DNA of 64,000 nucleotides, from assembly GCF_001277255.1 (NCBI RefSeq), contig NZ_CP012264.1:248001-312000 (forward strand). Direction: 5' to 3'. Below are positions 47,825 through 57,025 of the stretch, in pieces. Each line of letters begins with the position of its first letter. Within the stretch, counting starts at the first letter, position 1. Origin of the DNA: Cronobacter condimenti 1330 (lineage in GTDB: Bacteria; Pseudomonadota; Gammaproteobacteria; Enterobacterales; Enterobacteriaceae). A program made the position numbers and the translations under genes. The notes under the pieces were generated by a model. That model was not told where the DNA came from. It ran no database searches and worked only from the letters and a program-made list of their open reading frames with translations.

Positions 47825-50371
47825 TTGTACCTCTATATTGAGACTCTGAAACAGAGACTGGATGCCATCAATCAATTGCGTGTGGATCGCGCGCTTGCTG
47901 CCATGGGACCTGCTTTCCAACAGGTTTACAGTCTGCTGCCTACATTGCTGCATTATCACCATCCGCTAATGCCGGGATACCTTGAAGGTAACGTTCCCTA
48001 CGGCATTTGCCTCTACACGCCTGATGAAACCCAACGCCATTATCTGAACGAGCTGGAAACGCAGCGCGGTATGCCTGCGCAGCAGACCGTGAAGGGCGAG
48101 TTACCGATTACCGCTATCTATTCGATGGGCAGCACCTCCTCCGTAGGGCAGAGTTGTTCATCCGATCTCGACATCTGGGTCTGTCACCAGGCCTGGCTTG
48201 ATAACGACGAGCGTCAGTTGCTGCAGCGTAAATGCAGTCTGCTGGAGACCTGGGCGGCGTCACTGGGTGTCGAAGTCTCTTTCTTCCTGATTGATGAAAA
48301 CCGCTTCCGCCATAACGCAAGCGGCAGCCTGGGCGGCGAAGATTGCGGTTCCACGCAGCACATTTTGTTGCTGGATGAATTTTACCGCACCGCCGTACGT
48401 ATGGCCGGCAAGCGCATCCTGTGGAACATGGTGCCGGGCGATGAAGAAGAGCATTACGACGATTACGTTATGACGCTCTACGCCCAGGGCGTGCTGACGC
48501 CGAACGAGTGGCTGGATCTGGGCGGCCTTAGCTCTCTGTCAGCTGAAGAGTATTTCGGCGCAAGCCTCTGGCAGCTCTATAAAAGTATCGATTCCCCTTA
48601 TAAAGCCGTGCTCAAAACGCTGCTGCTGGAAGCGTATTCCTGGGAATATCCGAATACTCGCCTGCTCGCGAAAGATATCAAACAGCGTCTTCACGATGGC
48701 GAAATCGTCTCTTTCGGTCTCGATCCGTATTGCATGATGCTGGAGCGCGTCACGCATTATCTGACGCAAATTGAAGATACCGCGCGTCTGGATCTTGTGC
48801 GCCGCTGCTTCTACCTGAAAGTGTGCGAAAAACTGTCGCGCGAGCGCGCCTGCGTGGGCTGGCGTCGTGAAGTGTTAAGCCAGCTCGTGAAAGAGTGGGG
48901 CTGGGACGAGGCGCGCCTGACGATGCTCGACAACCGCGCTAACTGGAAAATCGACCAGGTACGTGAAGCGCATAACGAATTGCTCGATGCGATGATGCAG
49001 AGTTACCGCAATCTGATTCGCTTTGCGCGCCGCAATAACCTGAGCGTGAGCGCAAGCCCGCAGGATATCGGCGTGTTGACGCGTAAGCTTTACGCCGCGT
49101 TTGAAGCGCTGCCGGGCAAAGTGACGCTGGTGAACCCGCAGATTTCGCCTGATCTCTCTGAGCCGACGCTGACTTTCATCCACGTGCCGCCGGGACGCGC
49201 TAACCGTACAGGTTGGTATCTCTACAACCGCGCGCCGAGCATGGATTCCATCATCAGCCATCAGCCGCTGGAATATAACCGTTATCTTAATAAACTGGTG
49301 GCCTGGGCCTGGTTTAACGGCCTGCTGACGTCACGCACCCGTCTGTTTATTAAGGGCAACGGGATTTGCGACTTGCCGAAATTGCAGGAACTGGTGGCCG
49401 ACGTGTCGCACCACTTCCCGCTGCGTCTGCCCGCGCCGACGCCGAAAGCGCTCTACAGTCCGTGCGAAATTCGCCATCTGGCGATTATCGTTAACCTCGA
49501 ATATGACCCAACGGCCGCGTTTCGCAATCAGGTTGTGCATTTCGATTTCCGTAAACTCGACGTGTTCAGCTTCGGCGAGCAGCAGCAGTGTCTTATCGGC
49601 AGTATCGATCTGCTCTATCGTAACTCGTGGAATGAAGTGCGTACGCTGCACTTTAATGGTGAGCAGGCGATGATCGAAGCGCTGAAAACCATCCTCGGCA
49701 AAATGCATCAGGACGCCGCGCCGCCAGACAGCGTAGAAGTGTTCTGCTATAGCCAGCATCTGCGCGGGCTTATTCGTACGCGCGTACAGCAGCTGGTGTC
49801 CGAATGCATCGAGTTCCGCCTCTCCAGCACTCGCCTTGAACCGGGCCGCTTCAAAGCGCTGCGCGTGGCGGGGCAGACCTGGGGGCTGTTCTTTGAGCGT
49901 CTCAACGTCTCGGTACAGAAGCTGGAAAACGCCATTGAGTTTTACGGCGCGATTTCACATAACAAACTGCACGGGCTTTCCGTTCAGGTGGAAACCGACC
50001 ATGTTCAGCTGCCATCGGTGGTGGATGGTTTTGCAAGCGAAGGGATTATTCAATTCTTCTTTGAAGAGACGAATGACGACGGCTTTAACATCTATATTCT
50101 CGATGAAAGTAATCGTGCCGAGGTGTATCACCACTGTGAAGGCAGTAAAGAGGAGCTGGTGCGCGATGTGAGCCGGTTCTATTCGTCTTCGCATGACCGC
50201 TTTACCTACGGCTCAAGCTTCGTAAACTTCAACCTGCCGCAGTTCTATCAAATAGTGAAGGTCGATGGCCGCCAGCAGGTGATCCCGTTCCGCAGTCAGA
50301 CCATCAACGCCGTGACGCCGCTCAAAGATGATGACAGCGCCACGCCGCTTTTGCAGCAATATCAGTCCTGA
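47825..50371 (+). CDS. cyaA: Adenylate cyclase CyaA (class I)
   Basis: 848 residues, as in E. coli. Makes cAMP from ATP. The N-terminal half is the class I catalytic domain, a nucleotidyltransferase-like fold with MGSTSSVGQSCSSDLDIWV, Asp114 and Asp116 being the metal ligands. The C-terminal half is the glucose-regulated part acted on through the phosphotransferase system. The start codon is TTG, conserved in E. coli, where it limits synthesis. The stop adjoins the end of the convergent cyaY directly. Confidence 0.97.
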   Translation: MYLYIETLKQRLDAINQLRVDRALAAMGPAFQQVYSLLPTLLHYHHPLMPGYLEGNVPYGICLYTPDETQRHYLNELETQRGMPAQQTVKGELPITAIYSMGSTSSVGQSCSSDLDIWVCHQAWLDNDERQLLQRKCSLLETWAASLGVEVSFFLIDENRFRHNASGSLGGEDCGSTQHILLLDEFYRTAVRMAGKRILWNMVPGDEEEHYDDYVMTLYAQGVLTPNEWLDLGGLSSLSAEEYFGASLWQLYKSIDSPYKAVLKTLLLEAYSWEYPNTRLLAKDIKQRLHDGEIVSFGLDPYCMMLERVTHYLTQIEDTARLDLVRRCFYLKVCEKLSRERACVGWRREVLSQLVKEWGWDEARLTMLDNRANWKIDQVREAHNELLDAMMQSYRNLIRFARRNNLSVSASPQDIGVLTRKLYAAFEALPGKVTLVNPQISPDLSEPTLTFIHVPPGRANRTGWYLYNRAPSMDSIISHQPLEYNRYLNKLVAWAWFNGLLTSRTRLFIKGNGICDLPKLQELVADVSHHFPLRLPAPTPKALYSPCEIRHLAIIVNLEYDPTAAFRNQVVHFDFRKLDVFSFGEQQQCLIGSIDLLYRNSWNEVRTLHFNGEQAMIEALKTILGKMHQDAAPPDSVEVFCYSQHLRGLIRTRVQQLVSECIEFRLSSTRLEPGRFKALRVAGQTWGLFFERLNVSVQKLENAIEFYGAISHNKLHGLSVQVETDHVQLPSVVDGFASEGIIQFFFEETNDDGFNIYILDESNRAEVYHHCEGSKEELVRDVSRFYSSSHDRFTYGSSFVNFNLPQFYQIVKVDGRQQVIPFRSQTINAVTPLKDDDSATPLLQQYQS

Positions 50372-50692
50372 TTAACGAAAGCTGACCGCCTCGCCCGCCT
50401 GCTGCGTAGCGGCGGTTTCCAGCAGAGACCAGAACTCCTCGCCGCTGCGATCGCAAATCCACTCATCATTTTTATAATCAAAGTGATAACCGCCCTGTTT
50501 GGTCGCCAGCCACACCTGATGCAGCGGCTCCTGACGGTTAATAATGATTTTACTGCCGTTTTCAAACGAGAGCGTCAGCACGCCACCGTTGATTTCACAG
50601 TCGATATCGCTGTCGCCGTCCCACTCGTCAAGACGCTCTTCAATCGTCATCCACAGGCCATCGGCCAGGCGGTGAAATTCACTGTCGTTCAT
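50372..50692 (-). CDS. cyaY: Frataxin homologue CyaY
   Basis: 106 residues, as in E. coli. Iron-binding frataxin fold that modulates IscS in Fe-S cluster assembly. The acidic first helix (DSEFHRLADGLWMTIEERLDEWD-type, split here by helix end) and GGYHFDYKNDEWICDRSGEEF near 66-86 are characteristic. The frame is open 73 codons upstream, but MNDSEFHRLAD is the family start. It is convergent with cyaA and divergent from lptM. Confidence 0.96.
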   Translation of the reverse strand: MNDSEFHRLADGLWMTIEERLDEWDGDSDIDCEINGGVLTLSFENGSKIIINRQEPLHQVWLATKQGGYHFDYKNDEWICDRSGEEFWSLLETAATQQAGEAVSFR

Positions 50693-50858
50693 ATCTGCTT
50701 CCTGTTGTACGCAATGGCGGCAGTATAAAAGCAATAGCGGGGAATAGAAACCGGCGGCCGGAACGGCTTTTGTGTCATCCCGCGTTACGCAAACTCTTGC
50801 TTTTGCATGTTCACCTGCGATGATAGAAAACAGATGAATGAACAACAGGCACCGATAA

Positions 50859-51062
50859 ATGAAAACGATTTTTCGCTCTCTGGCCGTGATGCTGGCGCTG
50901 TTTAGCCTCACCGGCTGCGGTCTGAAAGGCCCGCTTTACTTCCCGCCAGCAGACAGCAAAGCCCAGCCGCAGAAAGCGCCAGTGCAGGAAACCCAGACGA
51001 CGATCCCGGACACCAACAACCGTGGCGATACCGATGGCCCGACGCAGGTAAGCACCCAGTAA
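50859..51062 (+). CDS. lptM: LPS-assembly lipoprotein LptM (YifL)
   Basis: 67-residue lipoprotein, as in E. coli. Lipobox LTGC with the lipidated Cys20 after a short hydrophobic signal; the mature protein starts CGLKGPLYFPPADS, a conserved stretch known to mimic LPS in contact with LptD/LptE and help their oxidative maturation. The C-terminus is polar and disordered. It is 33 bases upstream of dapF, likely co-transcribed. Confidence 0.95.
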   Translation: MKTIFRSLAVMLALFSLTGCGLKGPLYFPPADSKAQPQKAPVQETQTTIPDTNNRGDTDGPTQVSTQ

Positions 51063-51095
51063 CCTTATTCGTAACCGCGCAAACGGAGTACAACA

Positions 51096-51920
51096 ATGCA
51101 GTTCTCTAAAATGCATGGCCTGGGTAACGACTTTATGGTCGTGGACGCGGTGACGCAAAACGTCTTCTTTTCCCCTGAAATGATCCGTCGTCTGGCGGAC
51201 AGACATCATGGGGTCGGGTTTGATCAGCTGCTGATCGTTGAGCCGCCTTACGATCCCGAACTCGATTTTCACTACCGCATTTTTAACGCCGACGGCAGCG
51301 AAGTGTCCCAGTGCGGCAACGGTGCGCGCTGTTTCGCCCGGTTTGTGCGCCTGAAAGGGCTTACGAACAAGCGCGATATTCGCGTCAGCACGGCGAATGG
51401 GCGGATGGTGTTAACCGTGAACGAAGACGAACTGGTGCGAGTGAACATGGGCGAGCCGGTGTTCGACCCGTCGCTGGTGCCGTTTCGCGCCAATAAAGCC
51501 GAAAAGACCTACATCATGCGCGCTGCCGAGCAGACCGTGCTGTGCGGGGTAGTGTCGATGGGTAACCCGCACTGTGTGATTCAGGTTGATGACGTCAGCA
51601 CTGCGCCGGTGGAAACGCTAGGGCCGTTGATGGAAAGCCACGAACGGTTCCCGGAGCGCGCGAATATCGGTTTTATGCAGGTGATGAACCCGGAACATAT
51701 CCGGCTGCGCGTGTTTGAACGCGGCGCTGGTGAAACTCAGGCCTGTGGCAGCGGAGCCTGCGGCGCGGTCGCGGTCGGCATTCAACAGGGGCTGCTGGCG
51801 GCACAGGTGCGCGTTGATTTACCCGGCGGTCGGCTGGATATCGCCTGGAAAGGGCCCGGCAATCCGCTCTTTATGACCGGTCCAGCCACCCACGTTTATG
51901 ATGGATTTATTCACTTATGA
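51096..51920 (+). CDS. dapF: Diaminopimelate epimerase DapF
   Basis: 274 residues, as in E. coli. Converts LL- to meso-diaminopimelate for lysine and peptidoglycan without cofactor. The two catalytic cysteines are Cys73 in SQCGNGARC and a second near 217 in QACGSGACGA. It has the two-fold duplicated fold expected. The stop overlaps the yigA start by four bases, at the head of a dapF-yigA-xerC-yigB-uvrD gene string. Confidence 0.97.
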   Translation: MQFSKMHGLGNDFMVVDAVTQNVFFSPEMIRRLADRHHGVGFDQLLIVEPPYDPELDFHYRIFNADGSEVSQCGNGARCFARFVRLKGLTNKRDIRVSTANGRMVLTVNEDELVRVNMGEPVFDPSLVPFRANKAEKTYIMRAAEQTVLCGVVSMGNPHCVIQVDDVSTAPVETLGPLMESHERFPERANIGFMQVMNPEHIRLRVFERGAGETQACGSGACGAVAVGIQQGLLAAQVRVDLPGGRLDIAWKGPGNPLFMTGPATHVYDGFIHL

Positions 51921-52621
51921 GTAAGGCTGGAGAACAGCAGGAGACGCTGGCGGCGCTCGACGATGACGCGGTGCTCGACTATCTGCTGCGCCATCCCGAT
52001 TTTTTTATCCGCAACGCCACAATGGTTGAGCAGATCCGCGTGCCGCATCCGGTACGCGGCTCCGTTTCGCTTGTGGAATGGCACATGGCGCGCGCGCGCA
52101 ACCACATCAACGAACTGGAAGAAAACATGACGTTGCTGATGGAACAGGCGAGCGCCAACGAAGGGCTGTTCTATCGCCTGCTGAAATTACAGGGGCGGCT
52201 TGCCAGTGCAAACAGCTTGCAGGAGATGCTCGACAGACTGCACCGCTGGGCGCGCGATATGGGCCTTGCGGGCGCGAGCATTCGCCTCTTCCCGGAACGC
52301 TGGCGGCTCGGCGCGCCGTCGGGTTTTACCCATCTGGCGCTGTCGCGGCAGGCGTTTGAGCCGGTGCGTATTCAGCGTCTTGGCCAGCAAACGCATTATC
52401 TCGGCCCGTTGAACGGTCCAGAACTGCTCGTGGTCTTGCCAGACGCGAAAGCCGTCGGGTCGGTGGCGATGTCGCTGCTTGGCGAACATGGCGAGCTCGG
52501 CGTGCTGGTGTTCAGCAGCCGCGACCCGCAGCATTATCAACAAGGCCAGGGGACGCAGCTCCTGCATGAATTGTCGCTGATGCTGCCCGATCTGCTGGAG
52601 CGCTGGATAGAACGCCTATGA
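51917..52621 (+). CDS. yigA: DUF484 (GAF-like) protein YigA
   Basis: 234 residues, against 235 in E. coli. DUF484 family, function unknown. N-terminal segment with LRHPDFFIRN near 24-33, a coiled-coil-prone helix ARNHINELEENMTLLMEQA near 59-77, then a GAF-like domain. It overlaps dapF and xerC by four bases each, so it is translated with them; the constant link to xerC suggests, but does not prove, a related role. Confidence 0.93.
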   Translation: MSKAGEQQETLAALDDDAVLDYLLRHPDFFIRNATMVEQIRVPHPVRGSVSLVEWHMARARNHINELEENMTLLMEQASANEGLFYRLLKLQGRLASANSLQEMLDRLHRWARDMGLAGASIRLFPERWRLGAPSGFTHLALSRQAFEPVRIQRLGQQTHYLGPLNGPELLVVLPDAKAVGSVAMSLLGEHGELGVLVFSSRDPQHYQQGQGTQLLHELSLMLPDLLERWIERL

Positions 52622-53523
52622 CCGATTCGCCCTTACAGCCCGCCGTTGCGCGCTTTCTGCGTTACCTGAAAGTAGAGCGCCAGCTAAGCCCGGTGACGCT
52701 CGTTAATTATGAAAGGCAACTGGCGGCGCTCGTGACGCTTGCCGGCGAGGCGGGGCTGAAAAGCTGGGCGCAGTGCGATGCCGCGATGGTTCGTTCGCTG
52801 GCGGTACGCAGTCGTCGCACGGGGCTTGGGCCATCAAGCCTTGCCCTGCGGCTCTCGGCGCTACGCAGTTTTTTTGACTGGCAGGTTAGCCAGGGAGAGC
52901 TTAAGGCCAACCCGGCAAAAGGCATCAGCACGCCAAAAACGCCGCGCCATCTGCCGAAAAATATCGACGTAGACGACGTGAACCGGCTGCTGGATATTGA
53001 TCTTAACGATCCGCTGGCGGTACGCGACCGCGCGATGCTGGAGATCATGTACGGCGCCGGGTTGCGTCTCTCCGAGCTTGTGAATATCGATTGCAACCAT
53101 CTCGACCTCGCCAGCGGCGAAGTGTGGGTGATGGGTAAAGGCAGTAAAGAGCGACGTCTGCCGATAGGGCGCAGCGCGGTAGCCTGGATTGAACACTGGC
53201 TCAACCTGCGCGAGCTGTTCGGCCCCGACGATGACGCGCTGTTTTTATCAAAACAGGGCAAGCGTATTTCGGCGCGCAACGTGCAGAAACGTTTTGCGGA
53301 GTGGGGCATCAAGCAGGGGCTGAACAGCCATGTGCATCCGCATAAGCTGCGCCACTCCTTCGCTACGCATATGCTGGAATCAAGCGGCGATCTGCGTGCG
53401 GTTCAGGAGCTGCTTGGCCACGCGAATTTGTCGACCACCCAGATCTACACCCATTTAGATTTTCAGCATTTAGCTTCGGTATACGACGCGGCGCATCCAC
53501 GCGCCAGACGGGGGAAACCGTAA
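52618..53523 (+). CDS. xerC: Site-specific tyrosine recombinase XerC
   Basis: 301 residues, against 298 in E. coli. Resolves chromosome dimers at dif with XerD and FtsK. N-terminal SAM-like DNA-binding domain (about 1-105) and C-terminal catalytic domain with the active-site set: Arg in YGAGLRLSELVN, Lys in GKGSKERRLP, HKLRHSFATHML, LGHANLSTTQIYTH with the nucleophile Tyr. It overlaps yigA by four bases and yigB by one (TAATG). Confidence 0.97.
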   Translation: MTDSPLQPAVARFLRYLKVERQLSPVTLVNYERQLAALVTLAGEAGLKSWAQCDAAMVRSLAVRSRRTGLGPSSLALRLSALRSFFDWQVSQGELKANPAKGISTPKTPRHLPKNIDVDDVNRLLDIDLNDPLAVRDRAMLEIMYGAGLRLSELVNIDCNHLDLASGEVWVMGKGSKERRLPIGRSAVAWIEHWLNLRELFGPDDDALFLSKQGKRISARNVQKRFAEWGIKQGLNSHVHPHKLRHSFATHMLESSGDLRAVQELLGHANLSTTQIYTHLDFQHLASVYDAAHPRARRGKP

Positions 53524-54239
53524 TGTACTTTTACCGGCCGCTCGGCGAGATTGCTGCCCTGACGTTCGATCTTGACGATACACTTTATGATAACCGTCCG
53601 GTTATTGCCCGCACCGAGCAGGAAACGCTGACGTTTATGCAGCGCTACCATCCGCGCCTCAACGCTTTTACCGCTGCTGACCTCCACCGCGCCCGTACGG
53701 CCTTGCGCCAGCAGGAGCCGGAGATTTACCACGATGTGACCGAGTGGCGGCGACGCGCGATTGAGCAGGTGATGCTGGAAGCGGGGCTTTCCGCGCACGA
53801 AGCATCACAGGGCGCGAACGAGGCGATGCTGAATTTCGCCCGCTGGCGCAGCCGCATTGAGGTGCCAACGGAAAACCTGGCGGCGCTGCAACAACTTGCG
53901 AAAAAGTGGCCGCTGGTGGCCATCACTAACGGCAACGCTGAACCGGAGCAGTTTGGTCTGGGCGGTCTGTTCCAGTTTGTGCTGCGCGCCGGCCCGCATG
54001 GCCGCGCCAAGCCTTACAGCGATATGTATCATCTTGCCGCGCAAAAGCTCGGCATCGCGCCGCAGACTATCCTGCATGTGGGCGACGACCTCACGACTGA
54101 CGTCGCGGGCGCTATCCGCGCGGGTGTCCAGGCGTGCTGGATAAACCTGCTGGACGCCGACCTGATGCAGATAGATGACAGCCGTTTGTTGCCGCATCTG
54201 GAGATTTCGCGGTTGGCATCCCTGACCTCGCTGATATAA
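53523..54239 (+). CDS. yigB: HAD-family phosphatase YigB (FMN phosphatase)
   Basis: 238 residues, as in E. coli. The HAD motifs are in order: I FDLDDTLYDN (about 15-24, nucleophile Asp), II AITNGN near 139, III a Lys in GRAKPYSDMY, and IV HVGDDLTTDVAGA near 184. E. coli YigB acts on FMN and other phosphates and is a main source of riboflavin from FMN. It is the last gene before the SOS-controlled uvrD promoter region. Confidence 0.95.
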   Translation: MYFYRPLGEIAALTFDLDDTLYDNRPVIARTEQETLTFMQRYHPRLNAFTAADLHRARTALRQQEPEIYHDVTEWRRRAIEQVMLEAGLSAHEASQGANEAMLNFARWRSRIEVPTENLAALQQLAKKWPLVAITNGNAEPEQFGLGGLFQFVLRAGPHGRAKPYSDMYHLAAQKLGIAPQTILHVGDDLTTDVAGAIRAGVQACWINLLDADLMQIDDSRLLPHLEISRLASLTSLI

Positions 54240-54250
54240 TCATCACCACT

Positions 54251-54266
54251 CTGTATATAATTCCAG
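54251..54266. promoter_or_regulatory. LexA (SOS) box upstream of uvrD
   Basis: CTGTATATAATTCCAG fits the CTG-N10-CAG core of the LexA box. It is 110 bases before uvrD, matching the known SOS control of E. coli uvrD. Confidence 0.9.
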
Positions 54267-54326
54267 GTTTTTGGCGAGCGTCGTTATGCGTCGCCGCCGT
54301 GTCATCACATAAACCTGGGCTGCGAG

Positions 54327-54357
54327 GCACCTGCGGGTGCTTTGTGTTTTTCATGTT
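54327..54357 (+). terminator. Attenuator-like terminator before uvrD
   Basis: Short hairpin GCACC/GGTGC followed by TTTGTGTTTTTC, between the LexA box and the uvrD start. A transcription attenuator has been described in the E. coli uvrD leader; this is its likely counterpart. Confidence 0.7.
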
Positions 54358-54375
54358 TTTAACGCGGCGGTGCCA

Positions 54376-56538
54376 ATGGACGTTTCTTACCTGCTCGACA
54401 GCCTTAACGATAAACAGCGCGAAGCCGTAGCCGCGCCGCGCAGCAATATGCTGGTGCTGGCAGGCGCGGGCAGCGGAAAGACGCGCGTGCTGGTGCATCG
54501 TATCGCCTGGCTGCTCATGGTAGAAAACTGTTCGCCGTATTCCATTATGGCGGTGACCTTCACCAACAAAGCGGCGGCGGAAATGCGCCACCGTATCGGT
54601 CAACTCATGGGCACCAGCCAGGGCGGCATGTGGGTCGGAACGTTTCACGGGCTCGCCCACCGTCTGCTGCGCGCACACCATATGGACGCCAGTCTGCCGC
54701 AGGATTTCCAGATCCTCGACAGCGAAGATCAACTGCGTCTGCTCAAACGTCTCATCAAGGCGATGAACCTTGATGAGAAACAGTGGCCGCCGCGCCAGGC
54801 GATGTGGTACATCAACGGCAAAAAAGACGAGGGCCTGCGCCCGCACCATATTCAGAGCTACGGTAACCCGGTTGAGCAGACCTGGCAGAAAGTCTATCAG
54901 GCGTATCAGGAGGCGTGTGACCGCGCGGGCCTGGTGGATTTCGCCGAGCTGCTGCTGCGCGCTCATGAGTTATGGCTTAATAAACCGCACATTCTGAATC
55001 ACTACCGCGAGCGCTTCACCAACATTCTGGTGGACGAGTTCCAGGACACCAACGGCATTCAGTATGCCTGGATCCGTATGCTGGCGGGCGAGACGGGCAA
55101 AGTGATGATCGTGGGCGACGATGACCAGTCGATTTACGGCTGGCGCGGCGCGCAGGTAGAAAACATCCAGCGCTTCCTGAACGATTTCCAGGGGGCGCAG
55201 ACCATCCGTCTTGAGCAAAACTACCGCTCGACCAACAATATCCTGAACGCCGCCAACGCCCTTATCGCCAATAACGCCGGGCGTCTTGGTAAAGAGCTGT
55301 GGACCGACGGCAGCGACGGGGACCCGATCTCCTTGTACTGTGCGTTTAATGAACTGGACGAAGCGCGCTTTGTCGTGAACCGCATCAAGGTGTGGCAGGA
55401 GAACGGCGGCGCGCTACAGGATTGCGCGATCCTCTATCGCAGCAACGCCCAGTCGCGCGTGCTGGAAGAGGCGCTGTTACAGGCGAGCATGCCGTATCGT
55501 ATTTACGGCGGTATGCGATTCTTCGAACGCCAGGAAATCAAAGACGCGCTCTCATATCTGCGTCTTATCGCTAATCGCAACGACGATGCGGCCTTTGAGC
55601 GCGTGGTGAATACGCCAACACGCGGCATTGGCGATCGCACGCTGGATGTCGTGCGCCATACCTCGCGTGACCGTCAGATGACGCTCTGGCAGGCGAGCCG
55701 CCACCTGTTGCAGGAGAAAGCGCTGGCCGGACGCGCCGCGAGCGCGCTCCAGCGTTTCCTTGAGCTTATCGAGGCGCTGGCCCATGAAACCATCGATATG
55801 CCGCTACATGTCCAGACCGATCGGGTGATTAAAGATTCCGGTTTGTGGCTGATGTATGAGCAAGAGAAAGGCGAGAAAGGCCAGGCCCGCATCGAAAACT
55901 TAGAGGAACTGGTGACCGCGACGCGCCAGTTCAGCTACAACGAAGAAGACGAAGATTTAATGCCGCTGCAGGCATTTTTGTCCCATGCAGCACTTGAGGC
56001 GGGCGAAGGGCAGGCTGATGCCTGGCAGGACGCGGTGCAACTGATGACGCTGCACTCCGCCAAAGGGCTGGAGTTCCCGCAGGTGTTTATCGTGGGTATG
56101 GAAGAAGGGATGTTCCCAAGCCAGATGGCGCTGGATGAAGGCGGCCGTCTGGAGGAAGAACGGCGTCTGGCCTATGTGGGCGTTACCCGCGCCATGCAGA
56201 AGCTGACGCTGACCTATGCGGAAACCCGTCGTCTGTATGGTAAAGAGGCCTATCATCGCCCGTCGCGTTTTATTGCCGAACTGCCGGAGGGCTGCGTGGA
56301 AGAGGTGCGCCTGCGCGCAAGTATTAGCCGTCCTGTCAGCCATAAACAGCTGGGCGCGCCGGTTACGCAGAACGATTCTGGTTATAAGCTTGGCCAGCGG
56401 GTACGCCACCCGAAATTCGGCGAAGGCACGATAGTCAACCTTGAAGGCAGCGGCGAACACAGTCGCCTGCAGGTAGCGTTCAACGGACAAGGGATTAAAT
56501 GGCTGGTGGCGGCCTACGCCCGGCTGGAAACCGTCTGA
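54376..56538 (+). CDS. uvrD: DNA helicase II UvrD
   Basis: 720 residues, as in E. coli. 3'-5' superfamily 1 helicase of nucleotide excision and mismatch repair. Walker A GAGSGKT (about 30-36), Walker B ILVDEFQDTN near 216, GDDDQSIYGWRGA near 246, EQNYRST, TLHSAKGLEFPQVFIVGMEEG near 560. The C-terminus has the Tudor-like RNA polymerase-contacting segment GQRVRHPKFGEGTIV near 670. The frame extends 13 codons upstream, but MDVSYLLDSL is the family start. Preceded by a LexA box. Confidence 0.97.
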   Translation: MDVSYLLDSLNDKQREAVAAPRSNMLVLAGAGSGKTRVLVHRIAWLLMVENCSPYSIMAVTFTNKAAAEMRHRIGQLMGTSQGGMWVGTFHGLAHRLLRAHHMDASLPQDFQILDSEDQLRLLKRLIKAMNLDEKQWPPRQAMWYINGKKDEGLRPHHIQSYGNPVEQTWQKVYQAYQEACDRAGLVDFAELLLRAHELWLNKPHILNHYRERFTNILVDEFQDTNGIQYAWIRMLAGETGKVMIVGDDDQSIYGWRGAQVENIQRFLNDFQGAQTIRLEQNYRSTNNILNAANALIANNAGRLGKELWTDGSDGDPISLYCAFNELDEARFVVNRIKVWQENGGALQDCAILYRSNAQSRVLEEALLQASMPYRIYGGMRFFERQEIKDALSYLRLIANRNDDAAFERVVNTPTRGIGDRTLDVVRHTSRDRQMTLWQASRHLLQEKALAGRAASALQRFLELIEALAHETIDMPLHVQTDRVIKDSGLWLMYEQEKGEKGQARIENLEELVTATRQFSYNEEDEDLMPLQAFLSHAALEAGEGQADAWQDAVQLMTLHSAKGLEFPQVFIVGMEEGMFPSQMALDEGGRLEEERRLAYVGVTRAMQKLTLTYAETRRLYGKEAYHRPSRFIAELPEGCVEEVRLRASISRPVSHKQLGAPVTQNDSGYKLGQRVRHPKFGEGTIVNLEGSGEHSRLQVAFNGQGIKWLVAAYARLETV

Positions 56539-56755
56539 CGCCTCATCATTTCGTAACACCGTTACCAGGCCGCTGGCGCGTCGCGCCCGCGGCCTTTTTC
56601 TTTCCTTCACCCGCAGGCCGGATTTTCTGTCATCTCGCGCGGCGATAATCGCCCCAAAAGGGACGCCACTCGGAACGAAAACGCTCCGGCAAAACGTGCC
56701 CGCAGGCACTATAATTCCCGTGAATCATTGAGGTGTTTTATCTTAAGTGTACGTG

Positions 56756-56784
56756 TTGACGCCTAATTTTTGGTGGCGTAACAT
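56756..56784 (+). promoter_or_regulatory. Candidate corA promoter
   Basis: The -35 TTGACG (56756-56761) and a -10-like TAACAT (56779-56784), 17 bases apart, would start transcription near 56791 and leave a leader of about 235 bases. The -10 is only a moderate match. The gap 56539-56755 after uvrD has no gene; E. coli yigE is absent here. Confidence 0.5.
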
Positions 56785-56794
56785 GCGCCCACGA

Positions 56795-57025
56795 TTACGC
56801 TAAGAGGACATTCGCCTTGGACACACCCAGTAGATGCTGGCTCAAAACCCTGTCAAACAGGAACAACTCCTAAGGCTATCCTCTTACGCTGATGGCCTTA
56901 GTGGTTGTCAGCGACTGTTTTCTCTCCCGTCGCGCTGAGTCAGGCTGTTTAATGGTCTGAAACCCAATCTGTTTCTGTGTGCCCAACCGAACTGTCCAGA
57001 ATTTGTTTTTTTGGGAGTCCCGGTC
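56795..57025 (+). promoter_or_regulatory. Structured corA mRNA leader
   Basis: About 230 bases without a gene but with ordered inverted repeats: TAAGAGGA (56801) with TCCTCTTA (56879); CCAG/CTGG (56827-56840); CCTGT/ACAGG (56849-56861); and CTAAGGC (56870) with GCCTTAG (56895). The first and last stems cross, so they cannot form together as simple hairpins. Short ORFs are possible: ATG 56834 to TGA 56938 (34 codons, no Shine-Dalgarno) and a 6-codon ORF at 56783, which is probably upstream of the transcript start. In Salmonella a leader ORF, corL, controls Rho-dependent termination before corA; which ORF corresponds here is unclear. Confidence 0.55.
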
